Assembly: GCF_000023865.1 (NCBI RefSeq)
Contig: NC_013159.1
Coordinates: forward strand, 2,196,001-2,260,000
Direction: 5' to 3'
Origin: Saccharomonospora viridis DSM 43017
GTDB taxonomy: Bacteria > Actinomycetota > Actinomycetes > Mycobacteriales > Pseudonocardiaceae
DNA length: 64,000 bases
Shown piece after piece: positions 46,204-54,882 of this stretch. Under the pieces are notes generated by a model. That model was not told the DNA's origin and ran no database searches. It saw only the letters and a program-made list of their open reading frames with translations. The position numbers and the translations under genes are program-made. Each line of letters opens with the position of its first letter. Within the stretch, counting starts at the first letter, position 1.

Positions 46204-48143
46204 ACACGACCGTCAAGGGGCGTCGGGTACCGACCCAGTTTCCGTTCGGATCGCTCACCGCGGACGCCGGTGCCAGCGCCGACCCGGTGTTGGTGGAGAT
46301 CGTGCAGGGCAGTCTCGCCTCGGTCGAGATGGAGGTCGAGACCGCCATCGCCCGCACCTCGCGCAGCCCGATGATCCGCGATGCCCACGACTTCCGCGCC
46401 GGTATCCACGACCGGCTGTTACGCAAGCTGACCGGCCGGTCCTACAGCGCACTGGTGCACCCGGTGGTCCGCGACTTCCCACTGGAGGAGATGCGGCCGG
46501 GCGACGTCTTCTTCCACAACGACGTCTACGAATCCGAAGGCGGCATCGGCCATCTGCCCGACCTGTGCGTGACCGTGCCCGTCTTCCACGACTCCGGCAA
46601 CGGCCCCGAGGTGGTCGCGTTCGTGCAGGCGTTCGGGCATCACGACGACATCGGCGGCGCCGTGCCGGGGTCGATGCCCAGCAACGCCACCAGCGTCTAC
46701 GAGGAAGGTCTGATGGTGCCGCCCATCCGGCTGTGGGAGGAGGGCAAACCGAACCGGGCGGCACTGCGGATCATGACCCGCAACTCCCGGATGCCCGAAT
46801 CGTTGGCGGCCGACCTGGACGCGGAGTGCGCGGCATGCCTGATGGGCGCGCGGCGGCTCGGGGAACTGTTCGACCGCTACGGCCGCGACACCGTCGAGGC
46901 GTGCTTCGACGCGATCATCTCGCGCACGACCCAGACCTACCGACGGGAGATCCTGTCCAAGATCCCGGTGGGAACCTGGGTGTGGGAGGACTACGCCGAG
47001 CACGACGGGGTCGAGGAGCCGAAACTGCACCGGCAGCGGATCACACTCACCCGGACGGCGCCGGACGACCCCGAGGGGGAACGGCTGATCTTCGACTTCA
47101 GCGGGACCTCACCGCAGGCGAAGGGGCCGATCAACCACTGCGGTGACTACTCCGACGGGGTCTTCCTCAAGAAATGGCTGGCCCCGATCCTGCGGAATCT
47201 CGCGGACACCCCGGAGCGGATGGCGGAACTGGACGTCAACGAGGGCGTGGTCCCGCTGATCGAGATGCGGTTCCCCGAACCGGGGACACTGTTGACCCCG
47301 GTCTTCCCGGCTCCGACCAACGCCAGGACGTTCGTCATCCTGCGACTGTTGGGTGTGCTGGCCGGGGTGATCGCGAAAGCGGTCGACGGCAACATGCCCG
47401 CCGATCAGGAGACGATCCGCTACACAGGGGTGTACGGCACGGACCACGACGGTCGTCCGTATCTCATGCGGGAGGTCCTCGGCGGCGGTTCGGGAGGCCG
47501 CTATTACGCCGACGGGGAGGACACCATCCACGTCGTGCCCGACTCCCGCAACCTCCCCACGGAGTTCACCGAATCCCGGTTCCCGTTCCTGGTGGAGAAG
47601 CTGTCGCTGGCGGTGGACTCCGGTGGCCCGGGGAAGTTCCGTGGTGGCCTGGGATACGAAAAGCACATCCGGATGCTCCGCGACGCGCATTTCATGTCGA
47701 TCGCGGACCGGTCGATCCTGTCCTGCTGGGGCGTCAAGGGCGGCAAGGCCGGCCGTCCGTTCGAGGTGACCATCGATCCGGGTGGCCCCAATGAACGGCG
47801 GGTCGGTGCGCTGGCCGACGCCGAACCGGTCCGTGCCGGTGAGGTGATCCGGATCCGCACCACCGGAGGCGGCGGTTGGGGTGATCCGCTGGAGCGGGAC
47901 CCGAAGCTGGTGGTGCGCGACGTGCGGTGGCACAAGGTCTCCCCCGAAGGCGCGTTCCGCGACTACGGCGTGGTGCTCACCGGCTCGGTGGAGGACGACT
48001 CCCTGGACTACGACGAGGACGCCACCCGGAAGGAGCGGCAACGGCGGCAGGAGAAGGCCGCCGAGACGGCGTTCTTCGACCGCGGTCCCGGCTACGCACA
48101 GCTCAGTGGTGGTGCGACCGCGGCCGAGGTCGACTGGCTGTGA
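46200..48143 (+). CDS. hyuB: HyuB-type hydantoinase/oxoprolinase subunit B
   Basis: A 647-residue B subunit. Conserved blocks are DPVLVEIVQGSLASVEMEVE, GDVFFHNDVYESEGGIGHLPD (a metal-binding region split here), VQAFGHHDDIGG, PGSMPSNATS and GGSGGRYYADGED. It carries the metal-dependent hydrolase site that works with the ATPase subunit HyuA. The C-terminal 80 residues are acidic and less conserved. It ends 34 bp before a terminator hairpin. Confidence 0.93.
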   Translation: MNTTVKGRRVPTQFPFGSLTADAGASADPVLVEIVQGSLASVEMEVETAIARTSRSPMIRDAHDFRAGIHDRLLRKLTGRSYSALVHPVVRDFPLEEMRPGDVFFHNDVYESEGGIGHLPDLCVTVPVFHDSGNGPEVVAFVQAFGHHDDIGGAVPGSMPSNATSVYEEGLMVPPIRLWEEGKPNRAALRIMTRNSRMPESLAADLDAECAACLMGARRLGELFDRYGRDTVEACFDAIISRTTQTYRREILSKIPVGTWVWEDYAEHDGVEEPKLHRQRITLTRTAPDDPEGERLIFDFSGTSPQAKGPINHCGDYSDGVFLKKWLAPILRNLADTPERMAELDVNEGVVPLIEMRFPEPGTLLTPVFPAPTNARTFVILRLLGVLAGVIAKAVDGNMPADQETIRYTGVYGTDHDGRPYLMREVLGGGSGGRYYADGEDTIHVVPDSRNLPTEFTESRFPFLVEKLSLAVDSGGPGKFRGGLGYEKHIRMLRDAHFMSIADRSILSCWGVKGGKAGRPFEVTIDPGGPNERRVGALADAEPVRAGEVIRIRTTGGGGWGDPLERDPKLVVRDVRWHKVSPEGAFRDYGVVLTGSVEDDSLDYDEDATRKERQRRQEKAAETAFFDRGPGYAQLSGGATAAEVDWL

Positions 48144-48177
48144 CAGCGGCACCGCACCGCTGACCGCACGGATTCAC

Positions 48178-48211
48178 AGGGCGTGGGACGGGTTCGACCC
48201 TCCCACGCCCT
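48178..48211 (+). terminator. Terminator after hyuAB
   Basis: An 11-bp stem (AGGGCGTGGGA and complement) continues as GGG/CCC around TTCGA after a single bulged base. It is followed by CGTCGTCTTTCG. The remaining 400 bp up to the barbiturase gene hold only the regulatory site described at 48396. Confidence 0.8.
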
Positions 48212-48395
48212 CGTCGTCTTTCGACCATCGGTCGGACACGACCACCGATCGCGCGGGAAAGGCCGTCGAAGGCGCGACACCGCGTCCGCCATGTCGCCAC
48301 CACGTCGGCCATCCCGAGTCCGGATGCTCCCGAGACCTCCCATTGCCGCGACCGAGAGCGGGAGTCGATGGCAGGAACTGCCCTACTGTGGCGAC

Positions 48396-48415
48396 TTCGT
48401 TGGTGGAAGTTGCCA
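48396..48415 (+). promoter_or_regulatory. Candidate regulatory site and promoter of the barbiturase gene
   Basis: TTCGTTGG-N7-TGCCA, then ATGATCGGG, repeats the hyuA upstream pattern. A -10-like TACAGT lies at 48440-48445. If transcription starts near 48450 the barbiturase mRNA has a leader of about 160 nt, which contains a 41-codon frame from the ATG at 48453 to 48578. Confidence 0.5.
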
Positions 48416-48611
48416 ATGATCGGGAACGGGCCGCCGTCCTACAGTCGACTGCATGCGGGCGCCGCTCGTCTCACCAGCTCAGGAATCGGCACGCGGCCGC
48501 AGTACCCGCTGTTCCCCCGACGGAACGGCCCCTACACGTGTCTGTCCGACTCCGGCTCGATCGTCGAGAAACGTTTGATCCGATCCTGTCCGTACGAAAG
48601 GGAATCCTGAC

Positions 48612-49745
48612 ATGCCAGACGCGATCGAAGTGCGCAAGGTTCCGATCCACTCCGTCTCCGACGCCAGCGAACTCGCCAAGCTCATCGACGACGGGGTGAT
48701 GGAAGCCGACCGCATCATCGCCATCATTGGCAAGACCGAGGGCAACGGCGGGGTCAACGACTACACCCGCATCATCGCCGACCGCGCCTTCCGGGAGGTC
48801 ATCGTCGAGAAGGGCTCCCGGACGATGGAGGAGGTACGTCAGATCCCCATCGTGTGGTCGGGCGGCACCGACGGCGTCATCAGTCCACACGCGACTGTCT
48901 TCGCGACCGTACCCGAGGACCGGGTCGAGAAGACGGACGAACCCCGCCTCACCGTCGGCATCGCGATGAGCGAACCGATCCTGCCCGAGGAGATCGGCCG
49001 TCGTCCGATGATCGAGAAGGTCGCCGCCGGGGTCAAGGATGCGATGGCCCGAGCCGGTATCACCGACCCCGCCGACGTGCACTACGTGCAGACGAAGACA
49101 CCTCTGCTGACCATCGACACCATCCGGGACGCCAAGAGCCGCGGGAAGTCGGTGTGGACCGAGGACACCCTCCGCTCGATGGACCTGTCCAACGGCACCA
49201 CCGGTCTGGGCATCGCGGTCGCGCTCGGTGAGATCGACATGCCCAGCGACGAGGACGTCCTGAAAAACCGCGACCTGTTCTCCTCCGTCGCGTCCTGTTC
49301 GTCCGGTGTCGAGTTGGACCGGGCGCAGATCGTGGTGGTGGGCAACGCCCGCGGGGTCGGCGGCCGTTACCGGATCGGCCACTCGGTCATGCAGGACGCG
49401 CTGGACCAGGACGGTATCTGGCAGGCCATCCGGGACGCCGGACTGAAGCTTCCGGAGAACCCGCACCCGAAGGACATCGACGGACGCCTGGTCAACGTGT
49501 TCCTCAAGTGCGAGGCGTCGCCGGACGGCACCGTGCGGGGCCGCCGCAACGCGATGCTGGACGACTCCGACGTGCACTGGCACCGGCAGATCAAGGCCTG
49601 TGTCGGTGGGGTCACGGCGGCGGTCACCGGAGACCCGGCCGTGTTCGTGTCGGTCTCGGCCGTGCACCAGGGCCCGGCCGGCGGCGGTCCCGTCGCGGCG
49701 ATCGTCGACCTGGGTGACGAACCGACCGGCTACCGCCACCGCTGA
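48612..49745 (+). CDS. Ring-opening amidohydrolase (barbiturase/cyanuric acid hydrolase family)
   Basis: A 377-residue protein of the three-repeat barbiturase/AtzD family. The Lys/Ser pairs of the family are visible: Lys41 ([16 protein letters not shown]) with Ser83 ([12 protein letters not shown]), Lys162 ([10 protein letters not shown]) with Ser231 ([10 protein letters not shown]), and Lys328 (RQIKACVGG) with Ser349 ([16 protein letters not shown]). The family opens barbiturate to ureidomalonate or cyanurate to carboxybiuret. The operon context (nucleobase permease, molybdenum hydroxylase, amidase) favours barbiturase and oxidative pyrimidine breakdown. Sequence alone does not separate the two activities. 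Confidence 0.92.
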   Translation: MPDAIEVRKVPIHSVSDASELAKLIDDGVMEADRIIAIIGKTEGNGGVNDYTRIIADRAFREVIVEKGSRTMEEVRQIPIVWSGGTDGVISPHATVFATVPEDRVEKTDEPRLTVGIAMSEPILPEEIGRRPMIEKVAAGVKDAMARAGITDPADVHYVQTKTPLLTIDTIRDAKSRGKSVWTEDTLRSMDLSNGTTGLGIAVALGEIDMPSDEDVLKNRDLFSSVASCSSGVELDRAQIVVVGNARGVGGRYRIGHSVMQDALDQDGIWQAIRDAGLKLPENPHPKDIDGRLVNVFLKCEASPDGTVRGRRNAMLDDSDVHWHRQIKACVGGVTAAVTGDPAVFVSVSAVHQGPAGGGPVAAIVDLGDEPTGYRHR

Positions 49746-49752
49746 CCTTGTG

Positions 49753-49798
49753 CCGGTGAAGGGCTCCGCCACACCCGATGTGGTGGACCCTTCACCGG
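49753..49798 (+). terminator. Hairpin between barbiturase and amidase genes
   Basis: CCGGTGAAGGG at 49753-49763 pairs perfectly with 49788-49798, and the stem continues for nine more pairs with one mismatch around a CCCGA loop. It lies 8 bp past the barbiturase stop. It probably terminates or attenuates transcription before the amidase gene. Confidence 0.75.
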
Positions 49799-49844
49799 TT
49801 CGAACCTGCCCGTGCCAGATCACCGAACAGAGGCGAGAAAAGCG

Positions 49845-51284
49845 ATGCCCGACGAGGAGTTGTGTTTTCGGTCCGCGACCGAGCTGGTCCAGTTGCTTCA
49901 CCGCCGGGAGTTGTCGGCCCGTGAACTGCTGGCGGCACATCTACAGCGCATCGAGACGATCAACCCGAAGATCAATGCGATCGTGACCTTGGTTCCCGAA
50001 CACGCGGAGCGTGCCGCCGCGGCCGCCGATGAGGCGATCATGAGCGGTGAACCCTTGGGCCCGTTGCACGGACTTCCGGTGGCGCACAAGGATCTCACCG
50101 AGACCAAAGGCATCCGCACCACCTACGGCTCACCGGCGCGGGCGGACCACGTCCCCGACGTCGACAGTGTCGTGGTGGAAAGCCTGACCAAGGCCGGCGC
50201 GGTGACGGTGGGCAAGACCAACACCCCGGAGTGGGGCACCGGTTCCCAGACGTACAACGCCGTCTTCGGCGTCACCCGCAACCCCTACGACCTGTCCAAG
50301 ACCTCGGGTGGAAGCAGTGGCGGCGCGGCCGCCGCGTTGGCGGCCCGGCTCGTGCCGATCGCCGACGGCACCGACATGGGCGGGTCACTGCGTAATCCGG
50401 CGAGCTTCTGCAACGTGGTGGGCCTACGCCCCTCGGTGGGCCGGGTGCCGGTGTGGCCGAGCGCCGACCCGATGTTCACCTTCGCCGTGGCCGGGCCGAT
50501 GGCGCGCACCGTCGCCGACGTGGCGTTGCAGATGCGGGTGCTGGGCCGACCGGACCCGCGGTCACCGCTGTCACATCACGTGCCCGCCGAACGCTTCGCC
50601 GACTCGCTGGAGCGGGACTTCACCGGAACGTCGGTCGCGTGGAGCGCCGACCTGGGCGGTCTTCCGGTGGACGAGCGGGTGGTCCAGGCGATGGCCCCCG
50701 CCAGGGAGGTGCTGACCGACCTGGGCTGTCAGGTCGCCGACCGTGACCCGGACATGACCGGTGCCGACGAGGTCTTCCGCACGTGGCGGTCCTGGTACTA
50801 CGTGTTGACGCTGGACGAGCTGTACCGGGAACAGCCGGAGGCGTTCGGTGCCAGCACCGCGTGGAACATCGAGGTCGGTCGCAAGGTCACGGCCGAGGAC
50901 CTCGTGCGGGCGCAGCGTCTCCGCACGGCCCTCTACCACCGGATGCGCGAGTTCCTCGACACCTACGAGTTCTTGGTGACCTTGGTGTCGCCCGTGCCGC
51001 CCTTCGACGTCGAGACGAAGTATCCCGAAAGCGTGGCCGGGGTGGCCTCCGAAAGCTACCTGGACTGGATGCGCGCCTGCTACTGGATCTCCGCCACCGG
51101 CCTGCCCGCGGCCTCCGTGCCGTTCGGGTTCACCCCCGAAGGACTGCCCGTGGGGTTGCAGATCGTCGGCCGCCCCGGTGACGACTTCGGGGTGCTGCAG
51201 CTCGCGCACGCGATCGAGGGCGCCACCCAGGCGGGTCAGCGACTCCCGGACCTCACCGATTCGACCACGTCGAACGCGTCCTGA
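49845..51284 (+). CDS. Amidase signature family enzyme (candidate ureidomalonase)
   Basis: A 479-residue amidase. The Ser-cisSer-Lys triad is visible: Lys in PVAHKDLTETKG (about residue 83), the GGSSGGAAAALAARLVPIADG segment split at about 158-178 with both Ser residues, and TDMGGSLRNPAS. The ATG at 49845 follows GAGGCGAG. In this locus the missing step after barbiturase is hydrolysis of ureidomalonate to malonate and urea, so this is the natural candidate. It could instead act on a carbamoyl product of HyuAB. A bidirectional terminator follows. Confidence 0.9.
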   Translation: MPDEELCFRSATELVQLLHRRELSARELLAAHLQRIETINPKINAIVTLVPEHAERAAAAADEAIMSGEPLGPLHGLPVAHKDLTETKGIRTTYGSPARADHVPDVDSVVVESLTKAGAVTVGKTNTPEWGTGSQTYNAVFGVTRNPYDLSKTSGGSSGGAAAALAARLVPIADGTDMGGSLRNPASFCNVVGLRPSVGRVPVWPSADPMFTFAVAGPMARTVADVALQMRVLGRPDPRSPLSHHVPAERFADSLERDFTGTSVAWSADLGGLPVDERVVQAMAPAREVLTDLGCQVADRDPDMTGADEVFRTWRSWYYVLTLDELYREQPEAFGASTAWNIEVGRKVTAEDLVRAQRLRTALYHRMREFLDTYEFLVTLVSPVPPFDVETKYPESVAGVASESYLDWMRACYWISATGLPAASVPFGFTPEGLPVGLQIVGRPGDDFGVLQLAHAIEGATQAGQRLPDLTDSTTSNAS

Positions 51285-51285
51285 C

Positions 51286-51329
51286 GCCGTCCGCGGGGCC
51301 GCCACGTCGGTGACGGCCCCGCGGACGGC
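51286..51329. terminator. Bidirectional terminator between amidase and phosphoesterase genes
   Basis: A perfect 16-bp stem (GCCGTCCGCGGGGCCG at 51286-51301, complement at 51314-51329) with a 12-nt loop lies between the convergent genes, 1 bp past one stop and 5 bp past the other. Confidence 0.85.
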
Positions 51330-51334
51330 GCGCA

Positions 51335-53221
51335 TCACCGCTGCTCGACGACCTCGAAGGTCAAAGCATCGGTGAACCTCCGCCCGTAGGAGTCGATCGC
51401 GGTGACCTCAGCGCGATGCGTGCCCACGGCGAGATCCTCCGGCAGCGCGAACCGCCACAGGTGCATCGACCGGTCCGCGACACTCCCGCCGTGGACCAAC
51501 TGTTGGGCCACGGCGTGCGGGTCAGACCATTCCGGACCGACGTTCTGGTCCTCACCGCGCATCTGCTGGGTACGGGTGGCCCAGCGAGCCGGGCCGCCGT
51601 CGATGCTCACCTTGACCCGGGAGCCGGTGGAGCCCATCCAGAAGTTCGTGGTCAACCACGTGGTCCCGGCCAGGTCGTCACGGCTCACCACATGCGGATC
51701 ACCGAGTTCCGGAGCCGGGCCCTCGGGGTTTGCGTTCCACTCCTGACGTGCCTCGTACCAGTCCCGGTAGGTCGGGGTGTTCAGCCCCAGCTGCGTCTGG
51801 AACCGGTCGCTCTGCCCGGTCACGGTGTAGCGTTCCCGGAACCTGTTGCCCTCGATCTCGAGCGTCACCACACCCGGCCGGCCCCCGTCACGCCCGACCG
51901 CGATGGGATAACCGTCCTCGGTCATCTGACCGGAGTACCAGTCACCGGAGATCGCCCCCGCGGTGATGTGGGGGAACGGCAGTCCCTTCAGTCCGAAGAG
52001 GTCACTCCAGCCCTTGGCGAGGTCACCGGTCTTCATGTTCTCGATCGAATGACTGTGCCCGGAGACGGCGACGGCCTTGCGGCCCTTCAGCAGGTCGTAC
52101 ACCTCGCGGACCTGGTCGACCTGGTGGACGGGACTCCCCTCGTCGGCGTAGTTCACCAGACCGATGTGGCTGGCGATCACGACGAGTTTGTTGCGGGGAA
52201 CCTTGGCGAGGTCCTTCCGCAACCACTCGAGTTGCCGTTCGTCGAGACGACCGTTGTAGGTCGGCTTGTTCTCCGGATCATCACAGCCCGGCCGTTTGCC
52301 GTCCGGGTTGTCCACATCCGGCGTGCACGGGTAGCGCACCGTGTTCAACGCGACGACGTGGACCCTGCCGACGTCGTAGGAGTAGTAGGCCGGGGCGAGC
52401 TGTGCCCGGAAGGTGTCGAACGAGTGCTCGGGGGTCCTGGCGTCGTAGTCGAGATCGTGGTTGCCCGGCAGGAACCGGACCGGACCGTTCAGTGATTTGG
52501 TCAGGTCCTTCACGTCGGGGTAGAGCGACAGGTCGTCCCCCACGATGTCACCGACGAACAGGACACCGCAGCCGGTGTAGTCGTGACGTTGCGCGAGGTC
52601 GTTGATGGCGCCCTTGCGCGCGTACTCCACCTCGGTCTTGTCGTAGGTCTGAAGGTCCCCCGCGATCACGCAGTTCTGGTCCTTGGTGTGCGTGGCACGG
52701 CTTTCCACGAGCGGGAAGTTCACCGCCTCGGGAAGGGGTCCGGTGGGGGCGATCCCCCCGTAGCGCAGTTCGGGGGAGCCTTGCGGCAGGTGGTGGTAGT
52801 AGAACTGGGCGATGTTGTACTCATCGACCGGCACCTGGTACCCGGCCGGCTGGGTGACGAACACCGTCATGTTGTCGTACGCGGGAAGTTCGTAGTACCC
52901 GCGGGCGTCGGTGGTGACCACGTCGCGGCCGTTGGACACCATGACCCCGCGCAGGCCCCGTTCCCCCGGGTCACTGACGCTGTCCCGGTCCCGGTCGACG
53001 AACACCTTGCCCCGCAGGACACGACGGTCCGACCGGTCGTCCTTGGCGGGGATGACCTCGACCTGACCTCGATAGGCGGTCTCGTTCCACTCTCCCCGCG
53101 GGAAAGACGCCGCCGCCTCCGGCGCGGTGACGACCGCGGTGCCGGAAGCGACGACCGCGAGCGTGGCGAGCGCCGTCACGCCGATGCGTGTCTTGTTCCG
53201 TTCTCTCACCAAACACCTCAT
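51335..53221 (-). CDS. Secreted calcineurin-like metallophosphoesterase
   Basis: A 628-residue exported protein. The ATG at 53221 follows GGAGGT. A Sec signal (RNKTRIGVTALATLAVVASG) ends near VTAPEAAA. Residues about 70-125 form a B-type/carboxypeptidase regulatory-like beta sandwich (KVFVDRDRDSVSDPGERGL). The phosphoesterase core has GDLQ, GDIVGDD, PGNHDLD, ASHIG and SGHSHS, giving the metal ligands. A C-terminal metallophosphatase domain completes the usual architecture. The substrate is unknown; some relatives cleave phosphodiesters or teichoic acid-like polymers. Confidence 0.92.
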   Translation of the reverse strand: MRCLVRERNKTRIGVTALATLAVVASGTAVVTAPEAAASFPRGEWNETAYRGQVEVIPAKDDRSDRRVLRGKVFVDRDRDSVSDPGERGLRGVMVSNGRDVVTTDARGYYELPAYDNMTVFVTQPAGYQVPVDEYNIAQFYYHHLPQGSPELRYGGIAPTGPLPEAVNFPLVESRATHTKDQNCVIAGDLQTYDKTEVEYARKGAINDLAQRHDYTGCGVLFVGDIVGDDLSLYPDVKDLTKSLNGPVRFLPGNHDLDYDARTPEHSFDTFRAQLAPAYYSYDVGRVHVVALNTVRYPCTPDVDNPDGKRPGCDDPENKPTYNGRLDERQLEWLRKDLAKVPRNKLVVIASHIGLVNYADEGSPVHQVDQVREVYDLLKGRKAVAVSGHSHSIENMKTGDLAKGWSDLFGLKGLPFPHITAGAISGDWYSGQMTEDGYPIAVGRDGGRPGVVTLEIEGNRFRERYTVTGQSDRFQTQLGLNTPTYRDWYEARQEWNANPEGPAPELGDPHVVSRDDLAGTTWLTTNFWMGSTGSRVKVSIDGGPARWATRTQQMRGEDQNVGPEWSDPHAVAQQLVHGGSVADRSMHLWRFALPEDLAVGTHRAEVTAIDSYGRRFTDALTFEVVEQR

Positions 53222-53919
53222 TTCACTGACCTCCGACGAGTCAGGGAGGTGCCGACCGTGGTGGTCGGCGGCAATATCTTTTCGTAGCAAATTGAACACA
53301 GTGAGCACAGACTTGAAAACAATACGTATCCCCGGTATGGCCGGCAGGTAACACACCGAACTCCGGAACCCGGATTCCGCCCGTCGACCCACGTCGGCCG
53401 CACGACGTGATGCAACAACGAAGTCGCGACCGTGGAACGAAGTTTCCGGTCAAGGCGTCCACATTGTCACGAGAAACCCCATCAACCCGACGGCACGATC
53501 GAATCCGGTATTTCTTTTCGAAATCCCATACCGCCGAATGAGTGATGCGCAATCGTAATCCACCGGGAATTCGTGTCGATGACCGGCTTGGAATGACGAC
53601 AACAACGGAATTTCGACTTCTTCCGTTTCGCGGAGTTCGCTTTAACCTCTCCGCCACGCGGCAGGCGACGGTGCCACACGATTCGACGTGTCCGATCGGG
53701 CGCGCACACCGCACCACCCTGTACGACCTCCAGGTGGTCGCAACGCGATCGAGGCGAGCTCGTCACCGGAGCACGTCGAAGCGTCGCGCATGCCGTGGCC
53801 GGAGCCGGATTCCTGGAAGGGTTCGAGTCCGTCGGGAACCCTCGCTCGAGGACCATCTTTCCGCGACGCGACCCTCCATCCGGATCGAGGGCGGCCCGCA
53901 GCAACGGGCGAAGCAACTC
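53222..53919. other. Gene-free stretch upstream of the phosphoesterase
   Basis: About 700 bp, locally less GC-rich (53250-53650), with no supported gene. The left part should hold the phosphoesterase promoter. Confidence 0.5.
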
Positions 53920-54164
53920 ATGACCGTGGGAAACGACTTCGGCAACTCCAACCGAAGCGACATCCACGTCAGCGGCGTACGATCTCCGCCTCGCGGGACC
54001 ACGCCGTGATGCCAGCCGGCGCACTCACCGGTGTCACGGTGGCCAACAACGTCACGCGCGGTGGACACGGCGGACGGATGGGCATGCCCCGGACAGGACA
54101 GGACAGGACACAGTGGACACCGCAGTCACCGGGATGGTCATCTCCGGCAACCTCGCCGACCGAC
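53920..54164 (+). pseudogene. Remnant of a right-handed beta-helix repeat protein
   Basis: Three consecutive plus-strand pieces in different frames read like beta-helix coils: VGNDFGNSNRSDIHVSG (from 53920), TISASRDHAVMPAGALTG and VTVANNVTRGG (from about 53970), and VDTAVTGMVISGNLADRP (from 54113). The N-x-I/V-S-G and V-A-N-N turns are typical of pectate-lyase-like repeats. One frameshift lies near 53970. The second lies at the (GGACA)4 tract at 54091-54110; three copies would put the last two pieces in one frame. No N-terminal part is recognisable. The right end runs into the TetR gene. Confidence 0.6.
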
Positions 54165-54764
54165 CTATAGCGAACGCAGGACGGCCCGCCACATCGCCGT
54201 ATCGGATCGACGACGCAACAGTCGTTCGGTGTCGACCCCCTCGGCGCAGATCCCGTTGACGAGGGTGAGCATCATCCGTTCCCGCCGCCGCGGATCACGG
54301 ATCATCCCGGCGAGCTCGACGACGTCGTGCGGGTCGGCGTATCGGCGAAGCTCGCCCCGTCGTTGCGCGGCCACCCACAGTGCCGCCAGATGACGGTCGA
54401 AGCGGTGTTTCCACGGCCGGATCGTCGAGGGGGTGTGTCCGACCTCCAGGTCGAGGGCCGCGATGAACCCACGGTCGGTACTGACCATCCTGGTGAGGCC
54501 GTCCAACACGTCGACGATCTCCGGCAACGATCCCCGCCCGGCCACCGCCTGACCGGCCAGGCGCGCCAACGTGGCCCAGCGGTCGATGGACGGCGCGTCG
54601 AGCAACGCCTGCTTGCTCGGAAAATGGCGGTAGAGCGTGGTGACGCCGACACCGGCGCGATCGGCGATGTCACGCACACTCACCCCGGGCCCTTCCTCGG
54701 CCACCGCGTCACGAACGGCCAGCACGAGCCGCTGTCGGTTCAGGGTCGCATCCGCACGCACCAT
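54165..54764 (-). CDS. TetR-family transcriptional regulator
   Basis: A 199-residue regulator. The ATG at 54764 gives MVRADATLNRQRLVLAVRDA, the usual TetR start; a longer frame to 54875 is less likely. The HTH is VSVRDIADRAGVGVTTLYRHFPSK (residues about 30-53, split). The C-terminal domain is helical and resembles the SbtR-like C-terminal domain. It is divergent from the amidase gene at 54883, which it probably controls. A TCACG-G-CGTGA palindrome at about 54876-54886 overlaps the amidase start and is a possible operator. Confidence 0.9.
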   Translation of the reverse strand: MVRADATLNRQRLVLAVRDAVAEEGPGVSVRDIADRAGVGVTTLYRHFPSKQALLDAPSIDRWATLARLAGQAVAGRGSLPEIVDVLDGLTRMVSTDRGFIAALDLEVGHTPSTIRPWKHRFDRHLAALWVAAQRRGELRRYADPHDVVELAGMIRDPRRRERMMLTLVNGICAEGVDTERLLRRRSDTAMWRAVLRSL

Positions 54765-54882
54765 TGCTTCGATCACCCTCCCGGCAGATCGGCGGCAATC
54801 CCCGGAAGCCGAAGTGGGCATGCCGACCGGCTTCCGTACCCGGTTGCTGTCCATCCTGCCTCGGCTGATCGACAATCACGGC

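Noticed and set aside
48612-49745. Cyanuric acid hydrolase of a triazine degradation pathway
   Set aside because: Same family and not excluded by sequence, but no biuret or allophanate hydrolase is nearby, while a nucleobase permease and a hydroxylase are.
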